From: Ramazzottius varieornatus
Lineage: Eukaryota; Tardigrada; Eutardigrada; Parachela; Ramazzottiidae
Length of the DNA stretch: 64,000 bases
Reading direction: 5' to 3'
NCBI GenBank assembly: GCA_001949185.1
Contig: BDGG01000004.1
Span: 4,232,554-4,296,553 of the forward strand
Part shown: piece after piece, positions 43,674 to 57,035 of the stretch
Position numbering within the stretch: the first letter of the stretch is position 1
Layout of the letters: each line of letters begins with the position of its first letter
The notes under the pieces: model-generated
Told to the model about the DNA's origin: nothing
The model's database searches: none
The model's input: only the letters and a program-made list of their open reading frames with translations
Position numbers and translations under genes: made by a program

Positions 43674-45604
43674 GGTCACGCAATGTCTCGATCGACGTTT
43701 GATTTAGTAACCGGATGCGGCAAAACGCTGCTGACCAGATCAAGTCTCGATGCAGACTGTGCTGAAGACGCAGTGCGGCTTTCCTCCGACGGACCTTCCG
43801 TATTTCAGATTACTCTGGCGGCGTACTTGTATCCTTGTCCGTAAATTAATTCTAGGGCTTATCATAGATTAGGTTAATCCACTACTGAGCAAAGCTATAA
43901 ATTTAAAATATCGACGCGATAAATCGTCCAAATGTAGACAGCCGGATAGAAATATTCATCGGAAATAGATGGGAAATTTCGGACGATATTCACAATCGCA
44001 GATGCGCAAGTAAACACGGTCGTGTAAACCAAAATCCAACTTCCGCGTTAAATCACCGTTTCGCCATACTTTTGCGCAAGCACGTACAGTAGCCTTTTCT
44101 GTCAGGTGATGAGGAAGCTCGCTTGTGGACCTCAGGCACGCGCCATCCCTTTGGTAACTTCCGTTCGGTTGGGCGTTCGACGATGCTAGCCTGCACAAAA
44201 TGATGTGAGATGAGACAATCGACGTCTACAGGTCTCTAAAGACACACGGTCTGTGATCGAGCTCTTTGCAGAGAGAAAAGAGCCAACAATGCAATGGAGA
44301 TCGCTCATGAAGAGCAGTGACTGCAAAGACAAATGATTCACATGGCCGATTTTCGTACACTCAAATATAGAGCAAGCAGCCATGAAGTCAAAAGAGACCG
44401 AGCTCTGTGCTTCCTTCAAGGCAAACATCTAACAAATTAAGCCCTCTTTCTTTCAAGTAATTGACGTTGAGGAGCTCGTGTTTGCCTAGTGAAAATGATG
44501 GACATTTGAGACGCAAAGCTGATATGCGACAACGCCGGTGATGTGTTCAAAGTCGTACCAAGATCATCGTCGTACCCGCTCAGTCAAATCATACTTTCAA
44601 GTTTCAAGCTTTGAAATATCAATCTCACTAAGACGATTTCCGTTGGTTGCTCTGTGGACATACCAAGGGTACCATCCTTCATTCCGGGTACCATACGCCT
44701 ATCAAGAGCCAAACAAACCCTCAGTGTGCCACTCTATCATTTTCGTCAAGGTTTACCACATCTGGCTTTTGAGTTTCGAGGCATTCAACTCACTAAAGGT
44801 AAAACATTTACAAAGGAGTACAAGAACTGAAATTCGGACATCATTCTGCGGGAAAACCCTTGAGCCAGTGGGAGCGACTGTGGCACCATCAATCATTCCA
44901 GTTAGAAACTTGTTCGAATACGTGTCAGTAGTTCTGAGCGACAGATTTTTTGCTTGAAATTAGAAAGTAACAAAGTAGATTTAATTATAGTGCGCTAAAT
45001 ATATGAAACGTGAAGCTTTCACGCCTCGGTAACTTAGCTTCCTGCCGAAAGGCCGGCAAGATACCAAAATGTCTCCCTGTAGAACCAAAGGTAGAGTACC
45101 CTTATCAGGAAACTCGGATATAACTGCGCAAGCCGCGGACTCTACAGTGCAACAGGTGGCTCGTACAGTCGTACTCCTGTCAGCGTTTAGTGCACTGCAG
45201 TGAGACTGAATGCTTCAATTACGATCACGCCCTGATAGTCTTATGATTTAGTGTACGAAACAAAGGTCACGATAGGTTTTTCCCCGTTGACATTGCGTTT
45301 GTTGGAAAACACAGAGTGGTCTGCTCGTAAGTTGATACTGCAGTTCATACGAATTCGAAAGTTTTAAAAGGTAAAACAGAATAAGACTTCGGGGTTAAAA
45401 TGGTGTGAGACACAAGAAAGCACCGGCGGCCCAAGAAAAATTTCGGATAGTCAAAACTAGAAAACTACATGTTGCGCTGTCATTTGTCGCTGCATTCACT
45501 GGCGTCAAGATACTGCACCAGTAAAACCTCATCAAAAAAAGAATGTCGAAAGAAACTGCAAAATACGGGTAAAAAGGTAACAATATCGGCCTAATAGTGT
45601 CTTG
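43674..45604. other. GRXCR upstream region and Gab 3' region, no supported gene
   Basis: Two short minus-strand frames (43956-44198 and 44186-44428) and a plus-strand frame of 139 codons (44538-44957) occur, but composition and lack of splice partners make them doubtful. A hypothetical gene here cannot be excluded. Confidence 0.45.
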
Positions 45605-48600
45605 TCAGTGGTTTCCAATGGACCGATATTCGATCGTCTTCTGCAGTGCCTGTGTTCTATGTGGATCTATGCGCCTGTAATCAATTGCTGGGTTTTCCAG
45701 ACTTCGGGGACTTAGCTGTGGTACAGGCTTGACCGCTGTCCTTGCAGAGTCGTATCGTAGATCCACAGGCTTCAGACTAGCTTTCTGTCCCGACCCAGTG
45801 GACGAAACAGCGACATCGGTGTACTCCACATCTATGCTATTGGAAGTGCCATAGGCCGGGGGTCTTCGTTGGCGTGGAAGGGTCCGAGTTCCTGTATGCC
45901 TCTGCAACCACAAACGCGCTGAATGCAGAACAGAATCACAAGGATATGTTATAGTAGTTTGATCGTACGCGGAAGCCAAAGTCGACACTATCATTGCTGT
46001 CGTCTTTCAGCGTGAGATCTTCTTCGGATGTGCTTTTGGTGCTTTTCAGTCCGGGAGAGCGTAAGGACGTGCTGCTTTGAAGTATATGAGACACTGAACG
46101 GTCCGGTCGAGTGAGCTTTGTCGGATTCGATGGGCTGCTATATAATCCGGGAGAGTTAGGTGGAGATCCGATCCGTCGTAAATGCCCAGCTCGTGGCACA
46201 GCTGCGTAAACACGTCTTAGCTTCCCGATAATATCATTTTTCACAACAAGAAAAGAAGAGCGCGAAAACGTATGGTGGTTACGAGATAAGACTTGTATTT
46301 CGTCAAGACGGTGCATTAAGAGCACGGCCCTGATCGAGTACGTGCAGTCAAGGCCGTGCCGGGTCTTTGAGAACATTTTTCAGCTTAGCTTTGCTTCTGA
46401 GTAGACAGAGTAGTTACACAGTGACACTGCACTTACTTGCAGAATGGCCCGTGAAGTCTTCGCTTGAAATCATCGGTTTGGAGTTACGATCGACAGTAGG
46501 CGGCGTCGCCTCGCTCTTCACATTCTCTTTGCTTACCGCCACCAGACCGGAAGTGGACGACAAAGAAGGACGTGGGCTTATGCGAGGAGCGGACAGACTA
46601 CCCGAGCTAGATATACCTTTCACAGGAGGCCGATCGTACACAGACTCGCTGACTTCTGACACGGAAACCGACGGCACCAGCCTGCCACTTGGTTTCATCA
46701 TCGTCGTAGCTTTTGGCTTCGGTATCTGGTCATACTGCTGCGACTCTGATTCATTCATCACCGATAGCTTCCGCGGAAACGTGTTTATGATCGAAGTCTG
46801 CCGGCTGGCTGAACGACTGGAAGAGGGCACCACATCGTACGTCTGACCAATCTGCGGTGTCTCCACCTGAAAGCAATGCATAAGATTCATGACGAACGAT
46901 ATAAAGCACCAATTAGTCGCCGGAATTCATCTTGCTTGCACTTATCGAGCGCTACAGTCATTTCTGCCCTTTTTCTACGAAACGCCTGTAGGCCGTGCTT
47001 AAAAATTTTCGTAAAAAACGGGCAACTGGCACGGAATACTTCCTACAACTACTACCAGTTTGTAGATAGAATACCTGAGAAGATCGAGCATCTTCAAAAT
47101 CTTTTCGTGTGGGTGCCCAGACGGAAGGTGTGCGAGAAGGCGGTGTATCGTAAGTACCAGTCGGCACCGTGCTGTCCGATTCACCTGACCATCGTTTGGC
47201 CAGTTCCGTCGCGTCTTTCGAATCGTACACTACGCACTGCGGCGGACTCTTGTAGAAGCCCTCGTCGTTCATCGCGTGTTGTGTTGGAGGAGGTGGCGCG
47301 AAGTCATCTGGAATGCTTAGTTCTTTCTCCACGTTCCTCTTCTTCAGGGTATCTGTCGTGCGATCTAGCGGCTTCGAGGCTTTTGATATACAATTTCGTA
47401 AGTGGACATACGGATTCTCGTCATTCATGTTTCTCTTCTGTGCGAGGGCGGAATTCTTGGGACTTTGGAGGACTGGCGTCGCGTTGGACAAAGAACGCTC
47501 TTTGGATAGTGTGGTGCGGGGTTGTGAACTAACGGACGGACTTGTTGCCAACTCTTGCGGAGATGTTACCGTTCGCGCGGACTGTGCTGTGCTTTGGCTA
47601 AGAGCGAAGCTCCTCGCATCAGCTGCCTCTGGAAACGAGAAGAAACCATATATAAAGGCGCTACTTAAACCGTTTCGAGGCCCAGACACCGTGTTTTAGG
47701 ATACGCGAGAAGGAGCCGGAAGTGGAAATTAAGTTACCGTCATCGCTTGTATCACTTTTGATCCCGCAAACTTGGCTCAGGCATGATACCCATTTGGTCA
47801 TGTCCAGCTGCGAGGTTGCAGCGAAGAAATACTCTTGCTTCGGTGTCTTCAGCTTGAAAGCGTATCGGTAAGTTCCACGGATGTCAATACAGTTTTGTAT
47901 TGGCTCAACCTGGAAACAAGAAGTTAATCATGTACTGGCTATCGTAGAACTCAGGTTAAGGTTCCGTCGAGGCACCGAGCTGTTCTTTACCTCATCGCTT
48001 TGGCTGAGTTGAATCTGTCCAGATAACTTCTTCTTGCTTTCGTCAGCGTAGTAATCCAGCGTGTGACGTCCATCAAGAGCCGGATGATGCTGGACAATGT
48101 ACCACTTCTTGGTCCATCCCTGAATGCAAGAACAACGCTATGACAAACCTGTTGGTTAGATGGTAGTAGCTACCTTCGGCATGTATATGGGTGAAAGATA
48201 AAGATACAGTCATCAGGTCGAACCTTCCAATCCGGGCGAAGGTCGACCATTTGACGCGTACATGGTCAACAGTCACAACATATAGTACAGTATTATACAT
48301 TCTAAAATACCGCAGTATACTGGCATGAAGCTAAAGTTGTGATCAGCGACGAAACGTCCCATGCAAACGGCGAAACGAATCGCGTCCGCCCAACAATAGA
48401 AGGTTAGTGGCAGAAACGCGGATGAGCATTAAAACAACCCTAAACTTGGTTGGTCTGACGTAGCTCGAAAGAACGTTCAACCGGAAGTTGAATAGCATAG
48501 TATCGTCAGTGGTGCTCGGAGAGGTCAAAGTTCACTATAAAAATGGGTCAGCGACAACTTGACCTTTTTGACTAGAAGTGTAGTAATTAGGCTACAATAC

Positions 48601-50055
48601 CGCACAAACTTCAGGAAAAGATGGGAAACGGAGAAAAAGGAAGTAAAAATTCCGCATGCGTGAACTGATCTCCCTTTCTCCTGCTTACGTTGTAACGAAT
48701 GCAGCTGAGTCACCAGGTGTAACGTTATGACCGGTCAGTGTGTGCTGAAAGTCATTCCGGCAAGCCAGAAATTCTTCCAGTATATGCTAAACCACCACCA
48801 CACCGCTCGGTAAAATATGATCCCCCTGGGGGAGAATTTCGATAGAACTCGACGGGATCTATCGAACTGCATCAGCCGTTTTTGCAACGGGGACCTTTAG
48901 TCCAGGGGTAATAAAGCGTAAGAACGGAGCTGGAGCGCGCTTTGCTAGCCTCCAGCTCTGTTCTTACGCGTGCTAGACCTGCCCGCACGCTACCCCCACC
49001 TAGCCGCTCGTTGACCCCCAACCCCCACCATAACCACTGCGAAAGACCGCTACCCTCAACCCCCTACCAATCCCAAACAACCACCAATCAACCGCAAGAT
49101 TACACCGCGAAGATTACTCCCCCAACCCCCCAAAACCCCGAAAGCCAATTTTTCTTAATTAGAACACTTAATTAACGTTGCGGTCAACAGCTTTTACCAG
49201 GGGATGTCATTGTTGCAAAGACGGCTGATGCAGTTCGATAGATCTCGTAGAGATCTATCGAACTCTACGAGATCTATCGAATGGTCATATCAGGGGGGCG
49301 ACATTCATCCACAGGTAGATAAGTACTATACCCACCGCTCACCATGTGGTTGAACTTGATGAATTTGTGGTAAACATAAAATCATTTCATCTGCACCACT
49401 CCCGGAAACTACTTGCATGTTTAATCTTGAAGAAAGCCTACACTCCAAACAACTGCAGACCTTCCAGAATAGCCTTACGTGCTTGCATCCGTTTTCGGTC
49501 GTTTTCTTGGTGTTGGATTACAGTTCAGAAAAAAGCAAAACAGAAAGTGGGAGGTGTGGCCAAAAGCTAAATAGGTGTGTGACCTTTAATTAAGCACTTG
49601 AGCCTCACCGCACGTATGTTTACTGACCTTTGACCTCTCCGAGCACCACTGAGTATATGGTAATGAGCCCTGAACAGATAGAACTGCAATAACAACACCA
49701 ACAATGACAATCTACCTTGCCTACGACGTACGTCTGACGGCAGAACAACACCTTGATCTTCACCACTCCGAATGGTATCGGGGCTTATTCATAACGTATG
49801 GTGCAAATGGCCAGAACTTGCAGTTAACAACCATTAAAGCGCAAATGCGGCAAGTTGACCGATCAACAACTACGATTCCCCTAATCAGAAGAACGCAAAC
49901 ACACGCTGTTGAACCTGCACGACGAAAAAACTCAAGTTCATCCAAAATTCCATCTGTCCGAAGACCAAAAAGGTGGAGGATTACTTAATAGCACTTACCG
50001 ATGGTTTGAACTTCTTGTTCTTGTACAGGTATCCTTCGATTAGGGTGGACGCCAT
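45605..50055 (-). CDS. Gab/DOS family docking adaptor (PH domain, Grb2 and SHP2 binding motifs)
   Basis: Grb2-associated binder that couples receptor tyrosine kinases to SHP2 and Ras/MAPK signalling. Exons in order: 49999-50055, 47991-48119, 47738-47909, 47075-47628, 46437-46866, 45969-46201, 45605-45901; 623 aa, all phases agree. The PH domain starts at the initiator (EGYLYKNKKFKPSGWTKKWY) and ends near residue 115. The middle is Ser/Pro-rich with several Y-x-x-P motifs (YDTP, YDRP, YKSP) suited to SH2 adaptors. PTVDRNSKP at 427-435 fits the Grb2 SH3 site PxxxRxxKP and mirrors PVDRNLKP of human Gab1. The C-terminus keeps both SHP2-binding tyrosines, Tyr552 (VEYTDV) and Tyr600 (IDYRRIDP), with DPHRTQALQ matching the Gab1 tail DQQKTLALQ. 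Orthologous to Drosophila dos and C. elegans soc-1. Intron 1 (48120-49998) carries a palindromic element. Confidence 0.94.
46325..46364. repeat. Short GCACGGCC hairpin in a Gab intron
   Basis: Within intron 46202-46436, GCACGGCCCTGA is followed 16 bp later by its near-complement TCAAGGCCGTGC, a 12-bp stem with one mismatch. Function unknown. Confidence 0.5.
48836..49302. mobile_element. Composite palindromic element with internal hairpin and C-rich tract in Gab intron 1
   Basis: Outer arms are inverted copies over about 90 bp, sharing CGATAGA, GATCTATCGAACTGCATC and AGCCGTYTTTGCAAC blocks, at about 48840-48915 and 49170-49300. The right arm has an extra internal palindrome (TCTACGAGATCTATCGA repeated). 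Inside the left half is a second hairpin at 48917-48969 (CGTAAGAACGGAGCTGGAG facing its complement). Between this and the right arm lies a 165-bp tract very rich in C on the plus strand. There is no transposase frame. Ends are approximate. Confidence 0.75.
48976..49142 (+). repeat. Strand-asymmetric C-rich tract
   Basis: About 165 bp composed almost wholly of C and A on the plus strand, with repeated runs of four to six C (CCCCCACC, CCCCCAACCCCC, CCCCCCAAAACCCCG). The minus strand, which is the Gab sense strand, therefore has multiple G-runs that could form a G-quadruplex in DNA or in the Gab pre-mRNA. Confidence 0.8.
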
Positions 50056-51101
50056 AATGCAGGCCTGTCTCTCCGGAATAAAATAAAGGTATTACCGTAT
50101 CGCTGTGCGCTTAGCCAGAACAGAAACTCAGTTAGTTGATCTTCATTGTCCCGGAAGAGTGGATATTCCGATGAATCATGTTGCCGTCCAGAGGATAATC
50201 CATCTGCTGCATATCAGAAGCTCAAAACATCAGACGGTAGCCATTGCAGATCGCAGCTTACCTTTGTGGCTCGTCCGTTTCCTCTCCTCAGCGTTACAGT
50301 GACTTCTTGTATCCCGTCGGGCGCTCCAACAATCGGGCTGATCCCGATTCTGGAGGCAGAGGTGTTGAAACCTGGATCTAAAAACCAACAACACTAACAC
50401 CGATAAAACTTCGCTCCCGTTTTGAGTTTTGACTTCGAAACCTTTTTGGAAAAGGCCAAAAGGGTTACAAAAAAAGTTCAGTCCAAGCTCCTAGCCCTTG
50501 AGTCTACCAGTTGATTCTTGATAAGATTGGCCATATACGAGTTCCACGGCTAGAATCCAGTCTAAATTTTTGAATCATACACGACTCACGAGGATGTGAC
50601 TGAGTGAGTCATTTCCCTGCAGGCAAGATGCGAGGTCAACTCGCGCACCTTATAACGCGACATTGTGCATCGAATGCGCGGGTTGAACTAGTAATTGATC
50701 CGAATGCTGAAAACCACAACAATGCAAAGTCACTATCAAAACTATCTTTCTTACGGTTTTGTCTTCATTTCCTCGGTGGGCTAGCTTCATTTATACTTCA
50801 TAATCGCTCAATCCTTTCGACGTGTCCCGGATGACTGGTACTGCTCCGCCATGAAGGACTGCGTCTGTCGTCTGCTTTAGCGCATCTGCTCGGAATCCTG
50901 CTCCCTGTTCGGCTGTTCCACGTCTTCTCGTCGTCAGTTAGACCATCGGGTAGGCTCTCTTCTCCTTCCATAGTTTCTGATCCTTCCTATACCACGGAGT
51001 AACCACCAGTTGGTTCCTTCTGCTTGCACAATAGTGACAGTGGGGAACTACGGGTATAGCGCCACCATCTGGATCCCCCTTTTGTCCCCGCTTCGTCCAG
51101 C
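50056..51101. promoter_or_regulatory. Shared divergent promoter region of Gab and calpain-15
   Basis: Gab (minus) and calpain-15 (plus) start 1.05 kb apart, head to head. Both promoters and 5' untranslated regions must lie here. I see no clear TATA box, CpG cluster or conserved motif, so the regulatory role is inferred from position only. Confidence 0.45.
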
Positions 51102-54100
51102 ATGTCGAACGCTAACTCGAAGAAATCCTCGTCATCGACCAGTGGCTTAAAGTCATCGCTCCAGAACCTTAAGCATCTTGCTGCAGACAAGGTATCCGCC
51201 GCCCGAGCAGCTATCGAGAAGACGGTGGATGCAGCCGCGGCGATGTTTCCCATAATCGACCTGACGGAAGATCCGGCGAGTGTTGCCACCTCATGGCCAG
51301 CGCCTCCTGTACCAGTGTATGAAATAAGAGACTGTAATGGCGACGACGTCCAGATTATCAGTTCCGATTTCACCAGTCAGGTCTGTCCCAGCTGTACATA
51401 CAAAGGCATTCCTACTCCTTCCGGAACCTGCGCCATGTGCCATGCAAAGATTCCCAAACAGACTACGACACCGTCTGCTCCTGCGATGAATACTAATGGA
51501 CATGGTCATGGTCGGAACGGAAGTGCGTCTTTATATCCTTCGCTTGCTGCTGTGAATGGATCATCAGACTCAGCGCAAGGGAAAGTCTCTACTCCAGAAT
51601 CACTCACTTGGTCATGTTCAAAATGCACGCTGCAAAACAACAACAGTGAAATGAACTGCGCTGCTTGTGGCGGAAAGAAGGAAGAAGGACTCAAGACTCC
51701 ATCAAAAGCTTCGCGGGCGTCGCTAAGCAGATCTATGTCTGCCGAACAGTGCTGGCCATGCCCCAGGTATGGCCTCCTTGTTTCTCGACAGTCGAAAATA
51801 TTGTAGTGCTCCTAAATTAACGCGCACTCAACCACGTGATGAGTCACCGTTGCCCAGTGTGATCAGATTCTATCAGCGTAGCCTGTCCGACTCTCACCCG
51901 GGCATCATTTACTGCTCACGAGGTTGAGTGCGCGTTAATTTAGGAGCACCACAGTAATATCCGTGAAGTCTGAAAAGTGAGGAGATTTCAATATGTTGCA
52001 GTTGCACGTTCCTCAACCCGCAGTCCGGGAATGTTTGCTTGATGTGTTCTACTCCGAAGAAGACAACAGGAAAGGGTTCGTCGGAGAAATTTGAGGCTAA
52101 TGACGTGGCTGAACTGCGGAAATTTCACGAAGAAGAAGCCATTCAGCAGTGGGAAGGCATCGTCGACTTTTGTCGCAGGGTATGTTGGACAAGTCACGTT
52201 CGCCACTTTTGGCACTCAGATATCAACACCGCATTCTTTCCAGGACAGAAACCCGTTTGTCGATGACCGTTTTCCGCCCACTATGGCCTCGATTGCTATT
52301 GGGAAAATACCACCAGAAGCCAGGAAAGTGCAGGCGTGGTTACGTCCGTCACAGTTAAGAGGCTCAGGCGGTTTCGGCGGACCTAGTCAGCAGTGGACGG
52401 TGTCGAGAACGCCAATGGCTTCCGACATTCGACAAGGTTGGTTAGAAGGGCTCTGTATGCAAAATCTCATGGGCTATCCACTGGACTCTGTAGGTTTGCT
52501 GGGGGATTGCTGGTTTCTGTGCTCACTGTCCGTTGTCGCCGAGCGTCCGGCCTTGATCAACAATGTGATTATGACGAGAAACTATAACCGCGAGGGCGCG
52601 TACCTGATTCGCCTTTGCATAGACGGCTTATGGAAAGTCATTCTAGTGGACGACCTCTTTCCCGCCGATGCCCACGGCAACTTAGCCTTCTCACAGGCTG
52701 CTCGGCGGCAACTCTGGGTGCCTCTTATAGAGAAGGCTTTGGCGAAAGCCCACGGAAGCTACTACGCCATTGAAGGAGGCTTCGTCAACGAAGGTATTCG
52801 AAAACGAAGTGCAGAAAAAGTCTTGAATACAAACCACACGATATTTCCCACGGTGTAAAGGAAAGATACGAGTCTGATTTTCAGGTATGATGTTTTTGAC
52901 TGGTGCGCCCTGTCAGCGGATCAAGTTCAAGGCCGCGACGGACGAAGAAATTGACTCAGTCTGGGCCGAGCTCATCAGCTGCCACAGTGCTGGGTTCCTA
53001 ATGGGAGCCAGCTGTGGCAAACCGAACGAGTCGATGAACGAGGAAGAGTGCAAGAATATGGGCCTTAGACCACGCCACAGCTACAGCGTGCTGGACGTGG
53101 TTGACATCGACGGGCTTCGGCTAGTTCGTCTGCGGGATCCGTGGGGTCGCCAGGCATGGAAGGGAGACTGGAGCGACAGGTCGAGGCTTTGGACAGCCGC
53201 ACTAGCCGCTAGGCTGACTCCACAAGGTGGCTCGGAAGGTCTGTTCTGGATCTCGTTGCCCGACCTCCTGAAGTATTTCGATACGGTGGATGTGTCGAAA
53301 TATCGGGAACACTGGAAGGAACTTCGCGTGCAAGGAAGTTTCCCGAATAACGCCAATCACCGCAACTGGAAAGTGTGGAACCTGAGCTTGGGGGAGACCA
53401 CGGAAGTCGATCTGACGCTGTACCAACAAGGCTACAGGTAATACTGAATTACCAATTTCGCGAGAAGTATTGCGAGTTAAAGCTCGTTATCTTTACAGAG
53501 GAGCTTCTACCGACGCGAATGCTCATCATGTCGACCTGTTGGTAGTAGTCCTGTCAGTTGGACGTGATAGACAGATTGATAAGCTGGTCAGCGTGTCGAA
53601 GCGATCGACTTTCTCATTTACCGGGACTTCTTGCTTGCTGGACAAGGGGAACTACATCATTTGGACAATCGCCATGAACCACTGGAACGGTAGGTGGTGG
53701 ATTAGGATCTGTTGAAGTCTTCAGTATACTTTACGCATTTTTATGATTACAGATCTGGCTATACCGGAGGAAGCCTTTCCGAAATACGTGATCGCGGTCC
53801 ACAGCGCGAAGCCAGTTGTGGTGGAAAGAATTTCCGCACCTCCGTTTGGTCTCGCGGACGCGGTGATTCTCTGGGCAAGAAAGAAGGGGACAGTGAGCCG
53901 GGTAGGTGCCTCACTGTGCGGGCGCAAAAAAATTTAGTCACATCCGTCTAACCGACTTGAGTATTGTTGTGGGAAATTTCCATATGTGTTTTATTACGTT
54001 CATTATGCGTTTCTTGCAGGATCAAGATGGTGTAGCGAGCTATGCGGTAATGTCTGGAGGGCTTGTTCTGGTGATGGAGAATCTGCATCCTTCCTACGGG

Positions 54101-54444
54101 TACGAAAATTTAATACCGAAATCTGTTATCCTGTGTATTTGTCGTGGCCAGTGGGAATATCTTATAGGCTGCAGCTGGTTTGTGATTGCACGAAAAGTAA
54201 TGATGTGGTCAGTGTTCGCGGGACCTTGTACACAGTTGACTTTGTGCCTCCTCTCCATCGAATGGTGGTCACGGTTCTCTCCCCATCACGAGGCAGTGGC
54301 TTCTACATCCATTACTCGACGAGGTACCGCCTGGCGCATCCTACAAGTGGTCTCGGAGACTGGGGACCTCCGAATACGTTGAACTTCCCTGCTGTGGATA
54401 CCGAACTACTGCGGGATCTCCACAGCCCTCGGCGGATTCTTTGA
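51102..54444 (+). CDS. CAPN15: Calpain-15 / small optic lobes (SOL) type calpain
   Basis: Atypical cytosolic calpain with N-terminal RanBP2-type zinc fingers. Exons: 51102-51766, 52002-52179, 52244-52436, 52494-52793, 52885-53437, 53499-53689, 53753-53901, 54020-54099, 54168-54444; 861 aa, phases consistent. Three zinc fingers: VCPSCTYKG...CAMC, WSCSKCTLQ...CAACG, and WPCPSCTFLNPQSG...CLMC, the last created only by the splice at 51766/52002. Human CAPN15 has five and is about 1086 aa. The protease domain has GLLGDCWF (Cys351) and LRPRHSYSVLDV (His510). The third triad position reads LRDPWG, Asp530, where calpains have Asn. The C-terminal SOL-homology domain is well kept (VCDCTKSNDVVSVRG, TVDFVPPLHR). 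Calpain-15 loss disturbs eye and brain development in flies and vertebrates. A 144-bp palindrome sits in intron 1. Confidence 0.95.
51806..51949. mobile_element. 144-bp MITE-like element with 28-bp identical inverted ends
   Basis: In calpain-15 intron 1, GTGCTCCTAAATTAACGCGC plus CACTCAACC at the left end is repeated exactly in inverted orientation at the right end, and weaker symmetry continues inward. It has no coding capacity. Confidence 0.85.
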
Positions 54445-55166
54445 TTCTGCCCGGTTCCTTCCCCTTTTGGCAGCCACTTTCACTATAGTCATAGTATGTT
54501 GTATTTGAGCATTCCCTCTTGAGGCTTCCATCCCTTTCGACTTTCTCAGTTTTTTGCGTCCTATATCTGTATTTTCACGTTTTACTTTTCTCAGTTTTCT
54601 CGCCCAGTGGCCAAAAAATTTTTGTCGGTGGCGGTGCGGAGCTTTTAGAATCCTTTTGTTATTAGCGAGTATTCGGATTCGGAGTTGTTCTTACTTCCTA
54701 GTTCATTTTCGAGCTTTTCCTTTTTCTTTTCCGAGTTCCCACAACCTAACATGTTCCACTTGCGTTGTAAAAATTAATGAGTGTTGTAAAGATGTTACGT
54801 GTGGAGCAGGTCCGAGATAGCGGGCGAGGACCTGTAACGGTGTAACCGATGACGGAAATCGTTGCCTGTGGCCAGAGTGAATCCAAACACTTCCGGCGGC
54901 ACCGGCAATCAAGTAATCAAACCACAACAGTGTGACACTGTCACAACGGCACATGTCACATGTGTGATGAGTGGTCGAATATCATAATGCAGTCGACCAC
55001 GATGGATTCTGCGATTTGTTTCCCATCCGATCTTGAATCTTCTTCGTTGAGTGCCATCCAGGGAGGTCGCTGTTAACACCGTTGATGACGTGCTCTTGTC
55101 AAACGTAGGGGTGCGGTGATCCTCGTCTTAATCCGGATTGAGTCGGACTAACGGAGAGTTCATATT
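54445..55166. other. Calpain-15 to RNF121 intergenic interval
   Basis: No exon is recognised. This 722-bp stretch must contain the calpain-15 3' end and the RNF121 promoter. It is T-rich near 54560-54740, with no clear repeat. Confidence 0.5.
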
Positions 55167-56571
<1,405 letters not shown>

Positions 56572-57035
56572 CCTTAAGATTCTTTCCGTTCGAATTTATG
56601 CCGCTGTCTTTTCGGTGTTTGCCTGGGTCCGGTGCGGAAACTGTGATACGTCCGAGCAGCTCCAATGGCCGAACTCATCGGTACAAGAGGAATCAAATAC
56701 AGCCCTGATACGCTCGACACTCGTGGTTCTGTTTCGTAAGGTTACTGGGACGAAGAAATCTTGACTATGAGGTTTCTTCGATCTTGATCGATCCTTGCTC
56801 ACTGAAGGTCAATCGCGAAAACCTGAGCCTGATTCCTGTTTCCAAGTTATCCTTAATTGAAATATGTCGCGCGCCCGTTTTTTCGCTCTGTTAGTACGTT
56901 GAAGTACTCCTGACTCTCAACTGGGGTGATATTAATACTGAGAATTAGACTGTGCGTCTCAAGATACGATATCCTAAATTCATGGAAGTCAAGACTTCAG
57001 AGGTTACTCAGATCAGATAACCGCTGTTGGCTTAG

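Noticed and set aside
45903-45918. Earlier acceptor for the last Gab exon (CATTCAG at 45918)
   Set aside because: It puts the tail out of frame; the acceptor at 45901 keeps phase 0 and the conserved SHP2 motifs.
46876-47532. Plus-strand 218-codon frame
   Set aside because: Shadow of Gab exon 4, which joins its neighbours in frame.
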